The position numbers and the translations under genes were made by a program. Below, piece by piece: positions 35,079-48,600 of a stretch of 64,000 nt of DNA. Every line of letters begins with the position of its first letter. Within the stretch, counting starts at the first letter, position 1. The notes beneath the pieces are model-generated. The model was not told the DNA's origin, made no database searches, and saw only the letters and a list, made by a program, of their open reading frames with translations. Where the stretch lies: positions 1 to 64,000 of IMG/VR virus record IMGVR_UViG_3300009136_000001. One strand, given 5' to 3'. This stretch comes from a virus.

Positions 35079-37737
35079 CGCACTCGGTAGTATTTGGGAT
35101 GCGTTTAGCGATCTTGTAGCTGATGCGATCGATGTTATCGGTTCTGTCGTAGAGGCTCTATGGAAAGAAATCGTAGCTCCGATTTTTGAAGAGATCATGA
35201 ACTGGCTGGGGTTTGAAGACCAGACCCTTGTCAACGGCTTCGTTGTCATCAACCGAACCATGACGGAAACATGGCAGCATCCGTACAAGCAAGCTGTCAT
35301 CAGTAAGGTTACCAATGATACTCAGATCCGTGATGAGATCATGAACGTGTTCCTCACCGGGTACCAGCAGCGCATTAAGCATTACATGAACTATGGTGAG
35401 AACACTTACTACTATGGTTTACCCACTGCCAGCTTTGCCATTCTGTCCGTCAAGGAAAGTGTGGTCAAAAGTATGATCGAGGCTGAAGAGGGTTACTCGA
35501 TTGTTATCAATAACCTGACACTGAGCAGCGCTAACGAAGATTTCCATGTCCACCAATGGATGCAGGATAACCTGGTTGGAGCCAGCCCGTATCGATTCAC
35601 TGGTGGATTCAATTACATTACCGTTGTTGCAACAGGACAAATCCATTACATAACAGATATCGTGTGGGATGCTACATCGATGAAGTACGATGTGGACACC
35701 TACTACTACACTGAGTACTCCTACGGGATTGAGACAGCGGTGAACTCACTGGTAACTGTGAACGATGACTACGACATGAGCTATGTGGTTTCCACTGCGC
35801 TCCTGCAACCCCTGTCACCGTCCTCTACGTACAGCATGGATGATGTAAGCGATCCTCAGGTCGGTATAGTTGATACTGCTGTGCACAGAGAAACTCCCTC
35901 TCTGGCAGGCGAATCTGTAGGTATCGTCACCACTGCTATCGTAGACGCTATCCCGACTGTCCCAGCGGGAACAGGCTGGGATCATGGGCAAGTGTCCCAG
36001 ACCTTTCAGGATATGATCGATCCGATGCCTGCAATCGGCAGAGGGTACGAAGTAACATACGTTCCGGTCAGTGATCAGTCTACCGGGGCATTGCGCTACT
36101 GGTCATACACGCTCTACAGCGGTGATACAGATAACCCATCACTATACGATACCACTCCATCTGTCGGTACTGACATAGCGAAGATCCTTCCCGTGGTTCC
36201 GCTCAAGATCAATAACGTATTCCAGGAAGCCGGTCATGGGATATCCCCCACAACCAAATACACTACTTCCAAGACCCTCCTGAAGAAGGTCAACATGCAG
36301 ATGCCTGATCTGATCCAGGGCTTGAAGGATACGGTACTGGCAGAGAATACTGAGATCAAGGATGCATTCCTTGTCTTCGGTGTTGACCTATCCATCGCTG
36401 GATCCAGTGCCACCAATAAATACCTGTATGAATTCGTTAACGAGACCATTGTCGGTATTGGTGGAACGTGGGCAAATTACCTGCTAATTAAAGCCGACCT
36501 GGATGACATCAATGGTGGTACGGGGAGCCAAGACGACATGCTCGATAAGTACATCGGTAACGGTTGGGAGACTCGGGAAATACCAGCGTACGTTACAGCA
36601 TGGATGGATTACTATCAGTCCGGGCCAAATCATGATGCATGGTCAGACTATTACGATGAGCTACGATTGGGATTAGTCACACGAGTCAGTAAAGAAATCA
36701 ACAGCATCTATGGTTCCTCTAAGGTCAAAATGCTTGTGAAGGAAGACGCATACAATGTGAACTTCTCATTCCAAGCCATTGAAGACAGCATAGTTAATGG
36801 CGTCATTGGGGCTGTCGGCACGTATACCAGTTCTCGATCAGCTACGAATTACAAGCTCACATTACGTAAGCAGATCAACGGTACTCAGTACGGACAGATT
36901 ATTGTTTACCTGGTTCAAGGCATGACTGTTTTGGATCTGCCTGGTAACGAGGTGCAGCTCTCCAAGCTGGACTTTGTTGGTTCCGATAACGGTGGCACGA
37001 ATGTCAAAGACAATATGCTCCTGCCTATGTCATGGGGGATCATAAAAGATCACTTCGGCCCAATTGAGATGAAGCAGCTCATCTACGAGACAATGCACCT
37101 CAACATCTTCGGGATCCAAGTCACTAAGCTTCGGTATTATGAAACTGCTGCATTCCAGGATTTCTTAAAAATCGTAGTGTCCATCGTAGCAATCGTGTAC
37201 ATCGCATTCACCCGTGATGTTACAGGTGCTGAGTTTCTCTGGGCATTGGCTACCAACTACGCTTCCGCTATTGCTATTGAGTATGTAATTACTCAGATTG
37301 TTCTGACTAACCCAGATAGCAAATTAGCTATCGCACTGGCTACAACCTTCGCAATAGTGGCTGCAGCATACACTGGACAGGGTGTAGAGACTGCAATTGA
37401 CACAGCTTTGCTGTCAATTAACGCAATGAGTCAAGTTTCTACTATATATGTTGATGTAAAGTCTGATATATTGCAGGATGAAGCATCGGATTTTTTAAAG
37501 ACCTCAGCTGAGAAGCAAGAGGAGCTGGACAACAAGTTTGCAGAGATACAGGAACACCAGGACTATATTAATTCGATCAAACGTATTATCATTAACAAGT
37601 TCGAAACATCCGATGAATTTTACCATCGTACCGGGAACGTAGAACTTCCTGAAGAGATGCTCGATCTTGACCGACTATTGAAGCTCGACATGTTTTTCGA
37701 AGCTCCAATTGTAAACACTACCGAACAGGAAGCATAG
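35071..37737 (+). CDS. Large internal virion (ejection) protein
   Basis: An 888-residue protein. The N-terminus is an amphipathic helix (LGSIWDAFSDLVADAIDVIG) typical of large structural proteins of marine podoviruses. Residues 1-660 are beta-rich. A hydrophobic region at about 705-790 (FLKIVVSIVAIVYIAF; IALATTFAIVAAAYTG) could insert in membranes, and a coiled-coil follows to the end. By place it matches one of the N4 proteins encoded between capsid and virion RNAP, which are injected or line the tail. No lysozyme motif was found. Confidence 0.6.
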   Translation: MSDALGSIWDAFSDLVADAIDVIGSVVEALWKEIVAPIFEEIMNWLGFEDQTLVNGFVVINRTMTETWQHPYKQAVISKVTNDTQIRDEIMNVFLTGYQQRIKHYMNYGENTYYYGLPTASFAILSVKESVVKSMIEAEEGYSIVINNLTLSSANEDFHVHQWMQDNLVGASPYRFTGGFNYITVVATGQIHYITDIVWDATSMKYDVDTYYYTEYSYGIETAVNSLVTVNDDYDMSYVVSTALLQPLSPSSTYSMDDVSDPQVGIVDTAVHRETPSLAGESVGIVTTAIVDAIPTVPAGTGWDHGQVSQTFQDMIDPMPAIGRGYEVTYVPVSDQSTGALRYWSYTLYSGDTDNPSLYDTTPSVGTDIAKILPVVPLKINNVFQEAGHGISPTTKYTTSKTLLKKVNMQMPDLIQGLKDTVLAENTEIKDAFLVFGVDLSIAGSSATNKYLYEFVNETIVGIGGTWANYLLIKADLDDINGGTGSQDDMLDKYIGNGWETREIPAYVTAWMDYYQSGPNHDAWSDYYDELRLGLVTRVSKEINSIYGSSKVKMLVKEDAYNVNFSFQAIEDSIVNGVIGAVGTYTSSRSATNYKLTLRKQINGTQYGQIIVYLVQGMTVLDLPGNEVQLSKLDFVGSDNGGTNVKDNMLLPMSWGIIKDHFGPIEMKQLIYETMHLNIFGIQVTKLRYYETAAFQDFLKIVVSIVAIVYIAFTRDVTGAEFLWALATNYASAIAIEYVITQIVLTNPDSKLAIALATTFAIVAAAYTGQGVETAIDTALLSINAMSQVSTIYVDVKSDILQDEASDFLKTSAEKQEELDNKFAEIQEHQDYINSIKRIIINKFETSDEFYHRTGNVELPEEMLDLDRLLKLDMFFEAPIVNTTEQEA

Positions 37738-37738
37738 C

Positions 37739-38338
37739 ATGGCACAACAGCAGACTTCATTTCTCCCTACTGATTTCGGAGCAAATGCGAATCTTAACCT
37801 TGGCAACCAGCAGACTCCGTTTGGTATACCAGACTTTGCTGCCAATGGCGGAGCACAATCAACTCTCTCACCGCTGAACTATCAGGTACCGACAAATTAC
37901 ATGGATGCTGCTGGAGCAGACTTCACTGGTCTCAGTGATATCCCCGGTCAAGGTGGGCCTGGAGGAGATTTACCTGGATTCAATTTTACTGACTTCCTCT
38001 TCGGGAAATCTGAACAAGGTGCAGACGGTGCTGTTATGAATACCCCCGGAGCACTCAAACCGATATCCAGTGCACTTGGATCAGTAGCTAATATCTACTT
38101 CGGTATGAAGAGCCTGAACATGGCTGAAGACCAATTCGATTTCCAGAAGGAAGCGTTCAACAAGAACTTCGACGCCAATGCTCTATCCTTCAACAACCAG
38201 GTTCAAGGCCGGTCAGACGCGGTAGCCAACGCTACCTCAAATGCTGATCTCGGTATCGCCAATGATGCGACTCCTGCACAGCGAGCAGAAGCGGAAGCTG
38301 CATTCTCTAAACAACGCTCAGCAGGGAAGACCCTCTAA
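37739..38338 (+). CDS. Internal virion protein, low complexity
   Basis: A 199-residue protein. The first 100 residues are Gln/Asn/Pro/Gly-rich (TDFGANANLNLGNQQ) and probably disordered; the rest is helical (LNMAEDQFDFQKEAFNKNFD, ending EAEAAFSKQRSAGKTL). The second part recalls the internal core proteins of T7-like phages near the tail. Linked by TAATG to the next gene, with the giant virion RNAP just downstream. Confidence 0.6.
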   Translation: MAQQQTSFLPTDFGANANLNLGNQQTPFGIPDFAANGGAQSTLSPLNYQVPTNYMDAAGADFTGLSDIPGQGGPGGDLPGFNFTDFLFGKSEQGADGAVMNTPGALKPISSALGSVANIYFGMKSLNMAEDQFDFQKEAFNKNFDANALSFNNQVQGRSDAVANATSNADLGIANDATPAQRAEAEAAFSKQRSAGKTL

Positions 38339-39612
38339 TGCCTGAATTCGGAAATACATTCCGCCCAGTAGCGGTACAGTTGAATGACCCGACTGCCGGT
38401 ATTGCCCGAGCAGGACAGTTGTTCGATCGAGCAGTTAAAGGTTTTGGTAGCATCCAAGATGATGTGACCGCTAACCGTGATGCCAACGTTGCGAGTCAGA
38501 CCGAAGCCAACACTGCCAAAATCATATCTGAGATCCAAGGTAACCGTGATCTTGATTCCGTGGATCAATCCTCAGCTGACATCATCTCCGGCCTGTCCGG
38601 TCGATTCGATGGTGACGTTAACACTGGTGGCTTTGATCTCAAAGCTATCAATCAGGCTGCCAGCGATCACCGTGCTGAACTGCTGGATACCAAGACCAGT
38701 GAAAGTGCGTTGGTCACTGAAGGCTTAAAGCAGCAGAACGAACAGTTCGATGTGGATAACAACCAGAAGCGATTGAATTCTACTCTCGCAGCACAAAGTG
38801 CTCAGGTAGCTTCGTCCAATGCACAGACTGACCTGTCCAAGCTGAACACTCGTATTGCCACTGCACGTATGGACAAGGTTGAGTCTGACGTTGCACACAC
38901 TGAAGCCCTGTCACAAACATTCCTGAACTTCCCGATATTGACCGGGGAGAACAAGACTGCCACTACCAAGGATTTCGCTCAAGCGATGAGTCGATTCCGT
39001 GCTTCCGCCCTGAAAGCAGGTACTCCTCCGGACGTACTGAAGAAGTTCTTTGAAGACACTGGTTTGATCGATCCTTCTACTGGTTCTGCAAGTGCCTCTG
39101 GTCTCCATCGTGGTATCACTCTCCAGAATAAGAACCTGGAAGCCATTATCGATGAAGACCTGAGTACCATGGATGGGTTAAATGGTAAGGGAGAAGACTA
39201 TGGTTCTAAGGTAAATGAGGTTATACTCCGTCAAGCAGGTGGAGATCTCGACGACGATGAACTTATCGGATTCGCTGGCGAAGACGTACTCCCGGAATTT
39301 CTGGAGATCATGAGTGATCTGAACAGCAAGCTTCCGGTAGATAGCAAGAACCAGTTCACCATGCAAGATGTATACGCAGCAATGACCTCAGAAGATGTCG
39401 GTTTCTCCGCTGATCTCATTGGATCAGGTGGTTCAATGGACGGGGATAAGATGAGGTCTGGACTGAAGAAAGCAGGTGAGAAGCGTCATGCAGCAAAGGC
39501 GAAGCTCCAAGCTAAAATAAAAGCGAACCAGGCACAACAAAAAATCCTGGCAAATCAACTCATTACCCATGCGTATCAGCAAGCAGGAGCGGGTAACCCT
39601 TTAGGTCAATAA
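38338..39612 (+). CDS. Internal virion protein, helical
   Basis: A 424-residue protein, mostly helical with many Gln/Asn/Ala and coiled-coil stretches, lacking enzyme motifs. N-terminal FRPVAVQLNDPTAGIARAGQ recurs in ejection proteins of podoviruses. It ends 3 nt before the virion RNAP start, so the two are likely made in a fixed ratio and injected together. Confidence 0.6.
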   Translation: MPEFGNTFRPVAVQLNDPTAGIARAGQLFDRAVKGFGSIQDDVTANRDANVASQTEANTAKIISEIQGNRDLDSVDQSSADIISGLSGRFDGDVNTGGFDLKAINQAASDHRAELLDTKTSESALVTEGLKQQNEQFDVDNNQKRLNSTLAAQSAQVASSNAQTDLSKLNTRIATARMDKVESDVAHTEALSQTFLNFPILTGENKTATTKDFAQAMSRFRASALKAGTPPDVLKKFFEDTGLIDPSTGSASASGLHRGITLQNKNLEAIIDEDLSTMDGLNGKGEDYGSKVNEVILRQAGGDLDDDELIGFAGEDVLPEFLEIMSDLNSKLPVDSKNQFTMQDVYAAMTSEDVGFSADLIGSGGSMDGDKMRSGLKKAGEKRHAAKAKLQAKIKANQAQQKILANQLITHAYQQAGAGNPLGQ

Positions 39613-39615
39613 CCC

Positions 39616-42600
39616 ATGGCTTTTAGTACGAACTTTAAGGCAGTTAACTCTGCCTTTTTGCAGATAGGTAAGTCAATAGAGTTAGCTGAAGGCACGGAAC
39701 GAAAGAAAGCTCAGCTCGACTTCAAAACTGAGAAACTGTCGCTCGATAAAATTATCGATGGCGATACTGTCCTCATCACCAATCCTGACGGGACTACCCG
39801 TAAGATGCGCCTTGCCAATGGCGGCACAGGTCGCTCCCTGGATACCTACGAAACATTTAAAGATCTGGAGACCATGGATCCGGAGATGCGGGTTCGCATG
39901 GAATCCAAACTCCTCAGGCAACGTGGTGCACTCGCCAGAGAGCGTGGCGTAGATCTGGATGATGTCACCAACGAGAATGTATTCGAGCAAGGTGAGAAAG
40001 GCAGAGCAGCCCTGTACCAATCTTTATTGGATGGGCAGAACCCAGAAGATCTGGGTGGGCCACATGATACATCCCCCCTATTTGAATACGCTGACCTTGG
40101 TACCGAAGGTAAGTACAAGCGTGCGCTCGGGCTGACCCGGAACAGATCCGGTGTCATATCCAACCTCGCTCTCAATACTCCTGAGCTGAATGCCGCATAC
40201 GGCAGTGACTACAATGCTGTCGGACGGCAAGCATACTCTCAGGCGATCGAAGAACAGGAACGAGCCGCTGCAAAGCGACGGGCTGAAACTGGACTGTCAG
40301 ACGAATTCGCTGCCACTGGTGTCGGAGCGGTCGTTGATACTACAGGTAGACTCGCTGCCGGAGCGCAGCACGTTATCGGTATGGTTGCTGATCTACCGTT
40401 GGCTGGGATTGAGTGGATGGCTGATGGTCTTGAGCCTAATCCAGAGCTTGAAGGCACAGATGGTTACAATGAGCTGGTACATAATATTACCCAGTTCAAA
40501 AAGCAAACCAAAGAGAATCGCTCAGCAGTCGCTAAGCTATTTGAGGGTGGTACCAAATTCTGGAAGTCGTTCACCAACGATAAGAAAGTTGAAGAGACCA
40601 TGGCTTCGCTGGAGAAAGCCTGGGATCACGATCGATTTGCATCTGACTTTGCCGGTATCCTGGTTGAGAACCCCCATGCTACTTTGCAGTTCCTGGGTGA
40701 ATCCATACCGTTCATGTACACAGCTGCCAAGAAGGGAGCTGCTCTGCCGTTTGGTGCAGCGTTCACTGGTGAGAATTATAAAGCTGGTGTAGAGCTGTAT
40801 GAAGCCACATACGACAAAGCTCCCGAGACTGAAGAGAAGGCTTTGATCCTTGCTGGTGCCGGATTCATTGCCGCAATGAACAGTGCTGCATCCAAGTACG
40901 TAACCGGCGAAGAAGGCATGAAGATCATGCTTCGTAAGCTTGGTTTCAAAGGTATGAATTCTTTCATGACTCAGACAGCTGCTAAGCTGGGTGCCAATAT
41001 CCCTGCTGGTCGGTTGAAGAGCATGAGCGAGATGCTACTGAAAACCTCAGTCACTGCACTGACGCCAGCTGCACAGCTTGCTACCCGAGGTGCTGTTGAA
41101 TTTGTACAGGAAGGATCTGAAAGTCTGATCACTAAAGGTTCAGTGTTCCGTGATTTCAGTCAAACCTTCACTGATTCTAATCTGAAAGAGGCAGCCGTAT
41201 CTGGTGCCATTGGTTTCGGTACTGGTGCGACAGCTGGCCCCACGTTCCAAGCAGCAGGGGTGGTGAAGCTCGCCGGGATAGTAGGCAAGCAGACAGTCGA
41301 GAAAGGTGTTAAAGCCGCTGAGAACATCCCCTTCAATCGTGACGTAGCGAACTTCCGTGTTGACCAAGGTGATGAAGTTGTCAGTGGTGGTACCGCTGAA
41401 TCCCTGCTCCGGGAAATCAATGAAGAGTTTGCTGTCTTTGAGAGCGAAGCAGAAGCCAACGAGTTAGCCAACAATCCTCAGGAATTCGAAAGACGTTCAG
41501 CTCAACTGATGGCGAAGACCATGGATCTTGCTACCCATCTCCAAAAGATGGATAAGAAGACTCGTGCCAAGAATCCTGAAATGCAGGAAGCTGTTAACAA
41601 AGTTGTATCAGCTATCAATCTGCAGAGTGCCGCCGATGCTAACGCGAAGGTGGAACAAATTGAGAACCTACTGGCTTCGGAGAACGTCGATGAACAACAG
41701 CAGGGTATTGACCGGGTACTGGGATCGAGTGAAGAGGCTCTTTCGGTCTCCACCGAAACGATCGATAAAGCAATCGAAGTATCCCCGAATGAAAGTGTCA
41801 CCCAACAACTCAACGAGATCAAGCGAAAGAAAACTCTCGAAGAAGTAGCGGAAGACGTACTCCGTGGTAAGCCTGGATCTGGTTTCATCGGTGTGAAGAA
41901 TCGTCAGTACATCGCAGAGCGTTTGCTAAAATCAGGCGATATTGACGGAGCCAATGAGCAACTTGCAGAAATACGCAGATTCCGGGAAGTACATGGTGAG
42001 AAAGCCACCACTCTGATCAATGCTCAGAAGCAGTTCAAGGAAACTGGTCGAGGACAGACGGTAGAGATCGGTGGGCAGAACTTCTTTGTCGATGCCAGGT
42101 CGAAGAAATTAATCAACCAGGTCAGAGCTGAAGTCTTTGCCTTGAATGAAGTCGGTATGGCTTTGAAGAAAACCATCGCTGATGCACAGGTGAACACTCC
42201 TGAAGTAGAAGAGACCCAATCTGAGACCGAAGAGACCCAAATTGAGACCCCTGTCACAGCCCCTGCTGCTGTACAAGGGCTTGTAGTTCCTACTGCCAGC
42301 GATATTAGCACTCAGCTTAAAGAGGCTCGTAAGGGCAGCACAGACGCTCTCAAGCGCTTGCAAGAGCAGGCTGAAGTATTAGCCCAAGCTGGGAATAAGA
42401 AAGTTGCCAAGAAAATAACCGATTCTATTAAAAAGATCGAGGAAGCAGCGACTGCGGAGCGCGAAGCAGCGGAGCAGGAAGCGGCTGACGAGGCGATCAA
42501 CGACTCCATTCCAGATTCTGGAATACAGAATGAACTTGAATTGAAGCGAGGTGATTATGAATTACTGGACGTACTCGAAACAAGTAAATCCAACAAGCGT

Positions 42601-45600
42601 ACTCCGTTGGATGTACCGGCAAGCAACAAGCTTATACAAGCATTTAATTTTACCAGGGTTACATTATCTACATTTTTTAGCCGCAGTGCTAAAAGCAAAG
42701 CTAATGAAGCTCAGGAACCGATAGACGAGACTGATGCTGAGCACCTTGAACTCCTGAATGAGCAGTTCAAAAAGTACAGAAATATAGCCAAGCGTTTACC
42801 GAAGTTGGTCGGCAAAGAACTGAAAGCATTGCAGACGTTCACCAACAAGCAGGGTAAGCAGGTGAAAGCTGGTGGTCATGGTGATGACATCATGATGGAC
42901 ATGGCTGCACTACTGCTGGAAACTGACAAAGATGGTAACCTGATGTTACCTGATGACGTTATCCTTGCCTCATTTATGGGCGCGATGAACTGGATGACTC
43001 ACCAGAGCAAGGCTACCCTGTGGAATGACGACAAGCTGATAAACCAGCAGCTCTCACAAGCACCGAATTCTACTCTCACCAGTGAGCAGAAGCGTTTAAT
43101 GAGGGAGCGCGGTAGCAAGCGTGACTTCGTTGCCAAGACAATCGGTACTGACATATTTAATTCCTTGGCATTGAAAGCTGATACTTCTCAGCCGCTCGCC
43201 AGAGAGAAGATGATCATGTCCCTCGGGCTGTTCGCCACCAAAGTAATGTCCGCCATGGAAGAAGATGGTGACAAGTGGTTGACCGAAGATAGCGTATTAT
43301 TGGAGAATCTTGCCAATGTATCCAAGTCCTCAGAAAAAGTACAGGAGAAAGCAAGCCAAGTCTTCTTCATGCGGATATCCCCGGACTCAAAGAACAATCT
43401 GCAGGAAGCCCCTGGTCTGACGAAAGTGATCGACCAGTTTTCTGCAGCTATGCCGACAGCCCGTAAGCTGTTCAATCTGGAGAACTACGAGCGTAAGCCT
43501 CGATCGAAGCCCAGCAAGAAAGTAAATGATGCTCCTCGGGGTAATTTATTCAAAGCTGGAGCTACTGCTCTGGCTCGGGTACTGCATCTGCAGCAGGTAC
43601 CGTGGACTATGAATGCCACTGGTGACCTGACAGCCAAGTTGTCTGATGGGTTACTGAAGTCCATCTCTGGATATACGGAAGATGTTGCCACCACTGTGCA
43701 CATTACACAGCAGGGTGCTGTAGCAGCGGTCAATCGCCAGATTGATGATGGTATTAAGTACGCCAAGGAAATGCGGGAAGCTTTAGAAGACCCGGCATCC
43801 GGATTTGAAAATGGCGAACTGTTCTTTGATTACGAGATCTGGAGTAACAGCCGGGTCGGTATGACCAGCAATACCTTCGATCCTCAGAACAGCAAGTATC
43901 ACCGACACATTGTATCGCCGAAGAGCCACAAGACTACGGTGAACAGCAAGCGTAGGTTAGCAAACTTTAAGCGAGGCATAGCACTCGCATTTGATTACTC
44001 GGACAAAGGAGCCGCAGATGACTTTAAAACTGGTGCACAGCTCGAAGGAACCCTTAGTTCAGTCGAAGAAGAATTCGACCGGATCATCCACGACCCCAAG
44101 GTTCGCGCTGCGATCAGTGCAATCCGCGAAGTGCAAGCCCAGGAAGGTGCCGCATCCGAAGCGCAAGAAAGGATTATCCTTTCAGCAGTCGGGGATTCCG
44201 ACACCAAGTTCCACGGACTTGAAGCGCTTGTGGAATTATCATCAGCGCTCGGTACTCGGTTCGGCCTAAAGAAATCTTTCACTACTACCCTGTCAGTTGA
44301 GACTGATGGCGTAACGTCTGGGGTTACACTGGGTCTGATGCAGGCTCCGATCGTAAACAATATCCAGACCTGGCTGGCTCGGGGTGGAATATTCCTGAAC
44401 GGGAATTTCACTAACCTCGGTGACGCACGGGAAGCTATCCCAACCGACTCCTACCAGCAGCTGGTTCTCGATGCAGTCAAAATGCTGGAACAGGTGAACC
44501 CTGCCGGACTCGAACAGGTTGAAGCGATTCTGGGTAAGCTGACCGAAGATGGGGCAGTGACCAGCGTAGGTCGTAACCTGATGAAGAATCCTCTAATGGT
44601 TTACTCCTACGGAGCAGGTGAGTTCGCAATTAAGCGACATATGGCGGGAGCAATCCAGACAGCTCTGTATGAGAAGCTGGCGGAAACAAACGGTGACAAG
44701 GAAGCAATGGACGAGTTGTCGCAAACCGTTTCTGCACTTATGCGACAAAACGTTGTCTTTGAAGATCACCTTACTTCCGAGTTCAGCAAGTCTGAGCAGG
44801 AAGCATTCGACAAAGCAATCTACGATTCGATCGGTGATGCGACTGTATCTTCCCTGGATCATAATTTTAAAGAGATGGCTGACCAGCGCAAAGTTCTGCT
44901 GCAGGCATTGAGTATCAGTTTCCATACCTTCGAGATGAAGTACATCGAGGCAGTCCAGAAGTACAAGGACTCCAATGGTATCACGAGTCAGTTCCTGAGC
45001 AAGGAGCAGAAGAAAGAAGTCCTGAACCGGCCTGATGTTAAACCGTTCATTCCTTATTTCAATAGCCCGTACGGAACCAAGAACCGGGAATCTGCGGTCT
45101 CAATACTCGCCGAAGAGATTGTACGGGGCATCATTAATGACGAGAATCGTGGAGCATCTTTCTTCACTCCGACGGTCAGTAATCGAATTCCATCGTACAC
45201 AAGTGACACTTCTGGCTCACAAGTCGGTCAATCTGGTCAATCTTCCTCCGCTCTTGTTAAGAATAAGCGCTACCGGGTAGACGGTGTAGCAGCCCTGCCG
45301 AAGATGATTCACACTTTGGATAGTACACTCATTCTGGATACCCTGAACAAGTTTGATGGGCTGAACATTCATGATGCTGGCATGTACAGTGTCGACAGTG
45401 TGGACAATGCTACCAAGCTGTACAATCAGAAGGTATTCGAGACAGGTCGGAACTACTCGTTGATCGGTGACATAACCCAGATGGTTACAAACCAGACCAG
45501 CAAGCTGACCGAGGAAGAAAAGGTCAAGGTACTGGAAGGCACCATAGCCGAGGAAGATGCCCGGATCAAGAATGAAGAGAGCAAGCAGGATATCAATACT

Positions 45601-48600
45601 GATACTACTGACTTTGACGATCGGATTAAATTCCTGAACAAGATCTCTCAGGATATCCAGGCTGCCAAGGAGAATCTGTTTGAAAGCATCTCGCATGTTC
45701 ACCAGGCAGCGTACCCGTCACAGTCCAGCGTATACAGCACCGGGCAGGAAAAAGAATACAGCCCGATGTGGATCGACTTCGAATACCACCCCGGTGAGTA
45801 TGATGCTGTCGAGATTCCGATGCAGACCCGAGAAGAATATTCCGAAGGCGTGCTACAAAGCAGCCAAGACTCCCTATCCAATTTCGAGGCAAGTTATGAG
45901 AATGAAGCTACTGCAGAGACTTCGCAACAAATTTTTGATGTCCTATCTAAGTTTGGTCATGTACGAGAGAACGGTCAACACCAGCGTCATCTACGCGGGA
46001 TCCTGGATACAATTATAAACAAGGCTCTGAAGCCTGCTCAAGAATTCATTATCCAAGTTGGTGATGATGCCAAGGCGAGAAACGTCGGGCAGATTTCGGG
46101 TAAAACGATCCAGATACAGCTCGGTAAGTACCGTCCTGATCTATCCTTGAACCAATCCGCCGAGGAGATCTACATCCACGAACTGTTGCACGGCATAACA
46201 GCGAACGAACTGGATAGCAATTTTGCTCTGCGCCAGAAACTGGCTAAGCTATTCGAGACAGCGAAGAAGCACATCACTCCAGCCGATCTGATTACCCCAG
46301 CGGTAACCCAGACTCGTACTGTCATGATGGATCACGTTGAAGCTCTGGCAGCTCAGGCACGCTACGACTACATCTTTAACAATCGGAATGCTACCGGAGG
46401 CTCAGACGGGCTGCATGAATTCCTGGCGTTTGGATTATCCAATGAGACCTTCGTCAAGAAGCTGGCAACTATCCCCTTTAAAGTTCCCAGGGAAAAAGCA
46501 ACGAACGTGTTCGAAGCGCTGATCAACCTGTTCCATAAGATATTCGAAGCAGTCGCATCTAAATACCACGGCAAAGTAAATGTCGGTAGCGATGTGTACT
46601 CACAGCTGTTGGATCTGACCAAGGATTTAACTGCCATCAATGAAGGCTGGCGTTTCCCAATGTCCGGCATGTTCGGAGCCATAAATGATCGGAAGCAATC
46701 TTTCGAGAATTCTGTGTATTCCAAAGGTGACGCACTTCGTAAGAAGCTGAACACCATGATCGATGCGGATAGAAGCGCAGTGCACCGCAAAATGTTCACC
46801 TTGGTTAACACCCTGAAAGCAGTATCTCATGAGAAATTTGGTAAGACCCTTATCCAGTGGCTCCAAGACCACACTGAGGGCGACAGCTTCATGGGAGTCC
46901 TATGGAGAGAATTAGCAGGTGGCTCTGAACACTTCCGTAATTGGTTACCCCTGCTGCGGTACAGCAAGCAGCGGATCGATACTGCCCGCTTAGCAGCCAA
47001 GCAGAACATCATCCGAATTCTGGGCGAGACATTCGTCGAGGAAGCTACGGACGAAGAGAAAGAAATGCTGCATGATGCTTTGCTGAAAACTGACCTGGCA
47101 GCTCTCCTACCCCAGAACCCAACCAACCGGGATATCCGGGAGATCATGAAACTCTTCAGTGACCCGGCTGAGATCGATGCCGCAATCAATGAGATCATGA
47201 AGAAGATCGGCAATGTGAAGCAGAAGACCTACTATCAAAAGCAGGCTAATAATCTGGGTTACTTCATGGCTACCGGCAACAACTCGCTGGAGCACGCCAA
47301 CCTGAATGCATACAACATAGCTCGCCTGAGCTTAACCGATCGGGTGAATAACGATCTGGCTACCACGGATACCGTTGCTCTGATTGATCAACTGGCTTCC
47401 CTGTACGCAATTAAGTACACTTCTTCAGATGCGAAGGTATTATTTACCGAGTATGTTACCCGTACGTTAGCCACTGACTCCAAGACCAATGCTATTCGAT
47501 TGATCCTGAACCTGCAGGCTGACCATAAAGATTTCACCAGGGATAACCTGTTCAAGGATGAAGCTCACAGCGTCATCAAAGGTTTCACCAATGAGCTGAT
47601 CGACCAGAACATAGCGGTCAAGGTCGGCAAAGTATCGGATGAAGCGATACTGGCGAAGCAGGGATTCAAGATAGCTTTCAAGATGGATAGCTTAGCTGAT
47701 GGCGAGAAGATGGCTTTCTACACAGCGATGAACGGAGCAGCCACAACCTACACCCGTACCATATTCAGTACAACTGCGGAAAATGTGAAGGGTACCACTC
47801 TCACAGCAGCGTTCATGAATGATAACCCACTGGTAGGACGCTCCGAAGCGAAGCTGGCGCAGAATGCTCTGCGTAAGCAAGCAATGGAGAATATGAATAA
47901 GCAGTTCACCGGGAAGGTTCCTGACCTGAGCCAAAGATCCACCAGGCAGAGAAATCCCCTGATCCCATTGGTTAACGCCAAAGGCGAGAGTTACGAGTAC
48001 CGTCAGATCCTGAATCACCAGATGAGGAAGGAGCACCTGAACGAGGACAGACGTATCGATGAAGTACTGGGTGCGATGTACGGAGCAATGAAGGACAAGC
48101 TGAATACTCGCAAGAATAATCAGATCGTTATCGAGAACCTCTACAAGGATTATCAGGACAATTACGACAACGAGCCTGATCAGTTTGTCCGGGTAGGTGT
48201 GAATGGTGACTACGGTGACGTATGGGCGGTAATCCCAGAGCAATCCAAAGAACACATCAGGAGCCTCACAGGAGTCCGTGAGATCTACATCCGGGCCGAA
48301 GTGGTAGATCTTGTCATGGGTTACAGAAAGTTCTCCCTGAGCGATACCAAGATGGCTAAGCGGGTACTCCCCCCACAAGTTCGACACATCATGGATATCA
48401 GTGGAAAGGTTTGGCAGGAGATAGTTGCCCTTGGTGCTGTGCAGATCGTCGTGAAGACGCCTCAGGTGCTCGTAGACAACGTTCTCTCTAACACGATCAT
48501 TCTTATCAGGGACGGATTAAATCCCACTGACATCGTTCGTAGGCACCTTGAGGGGATCGCTGCGCTGAACCAATACGAATTGGACATCTCTGAAGAGCAG

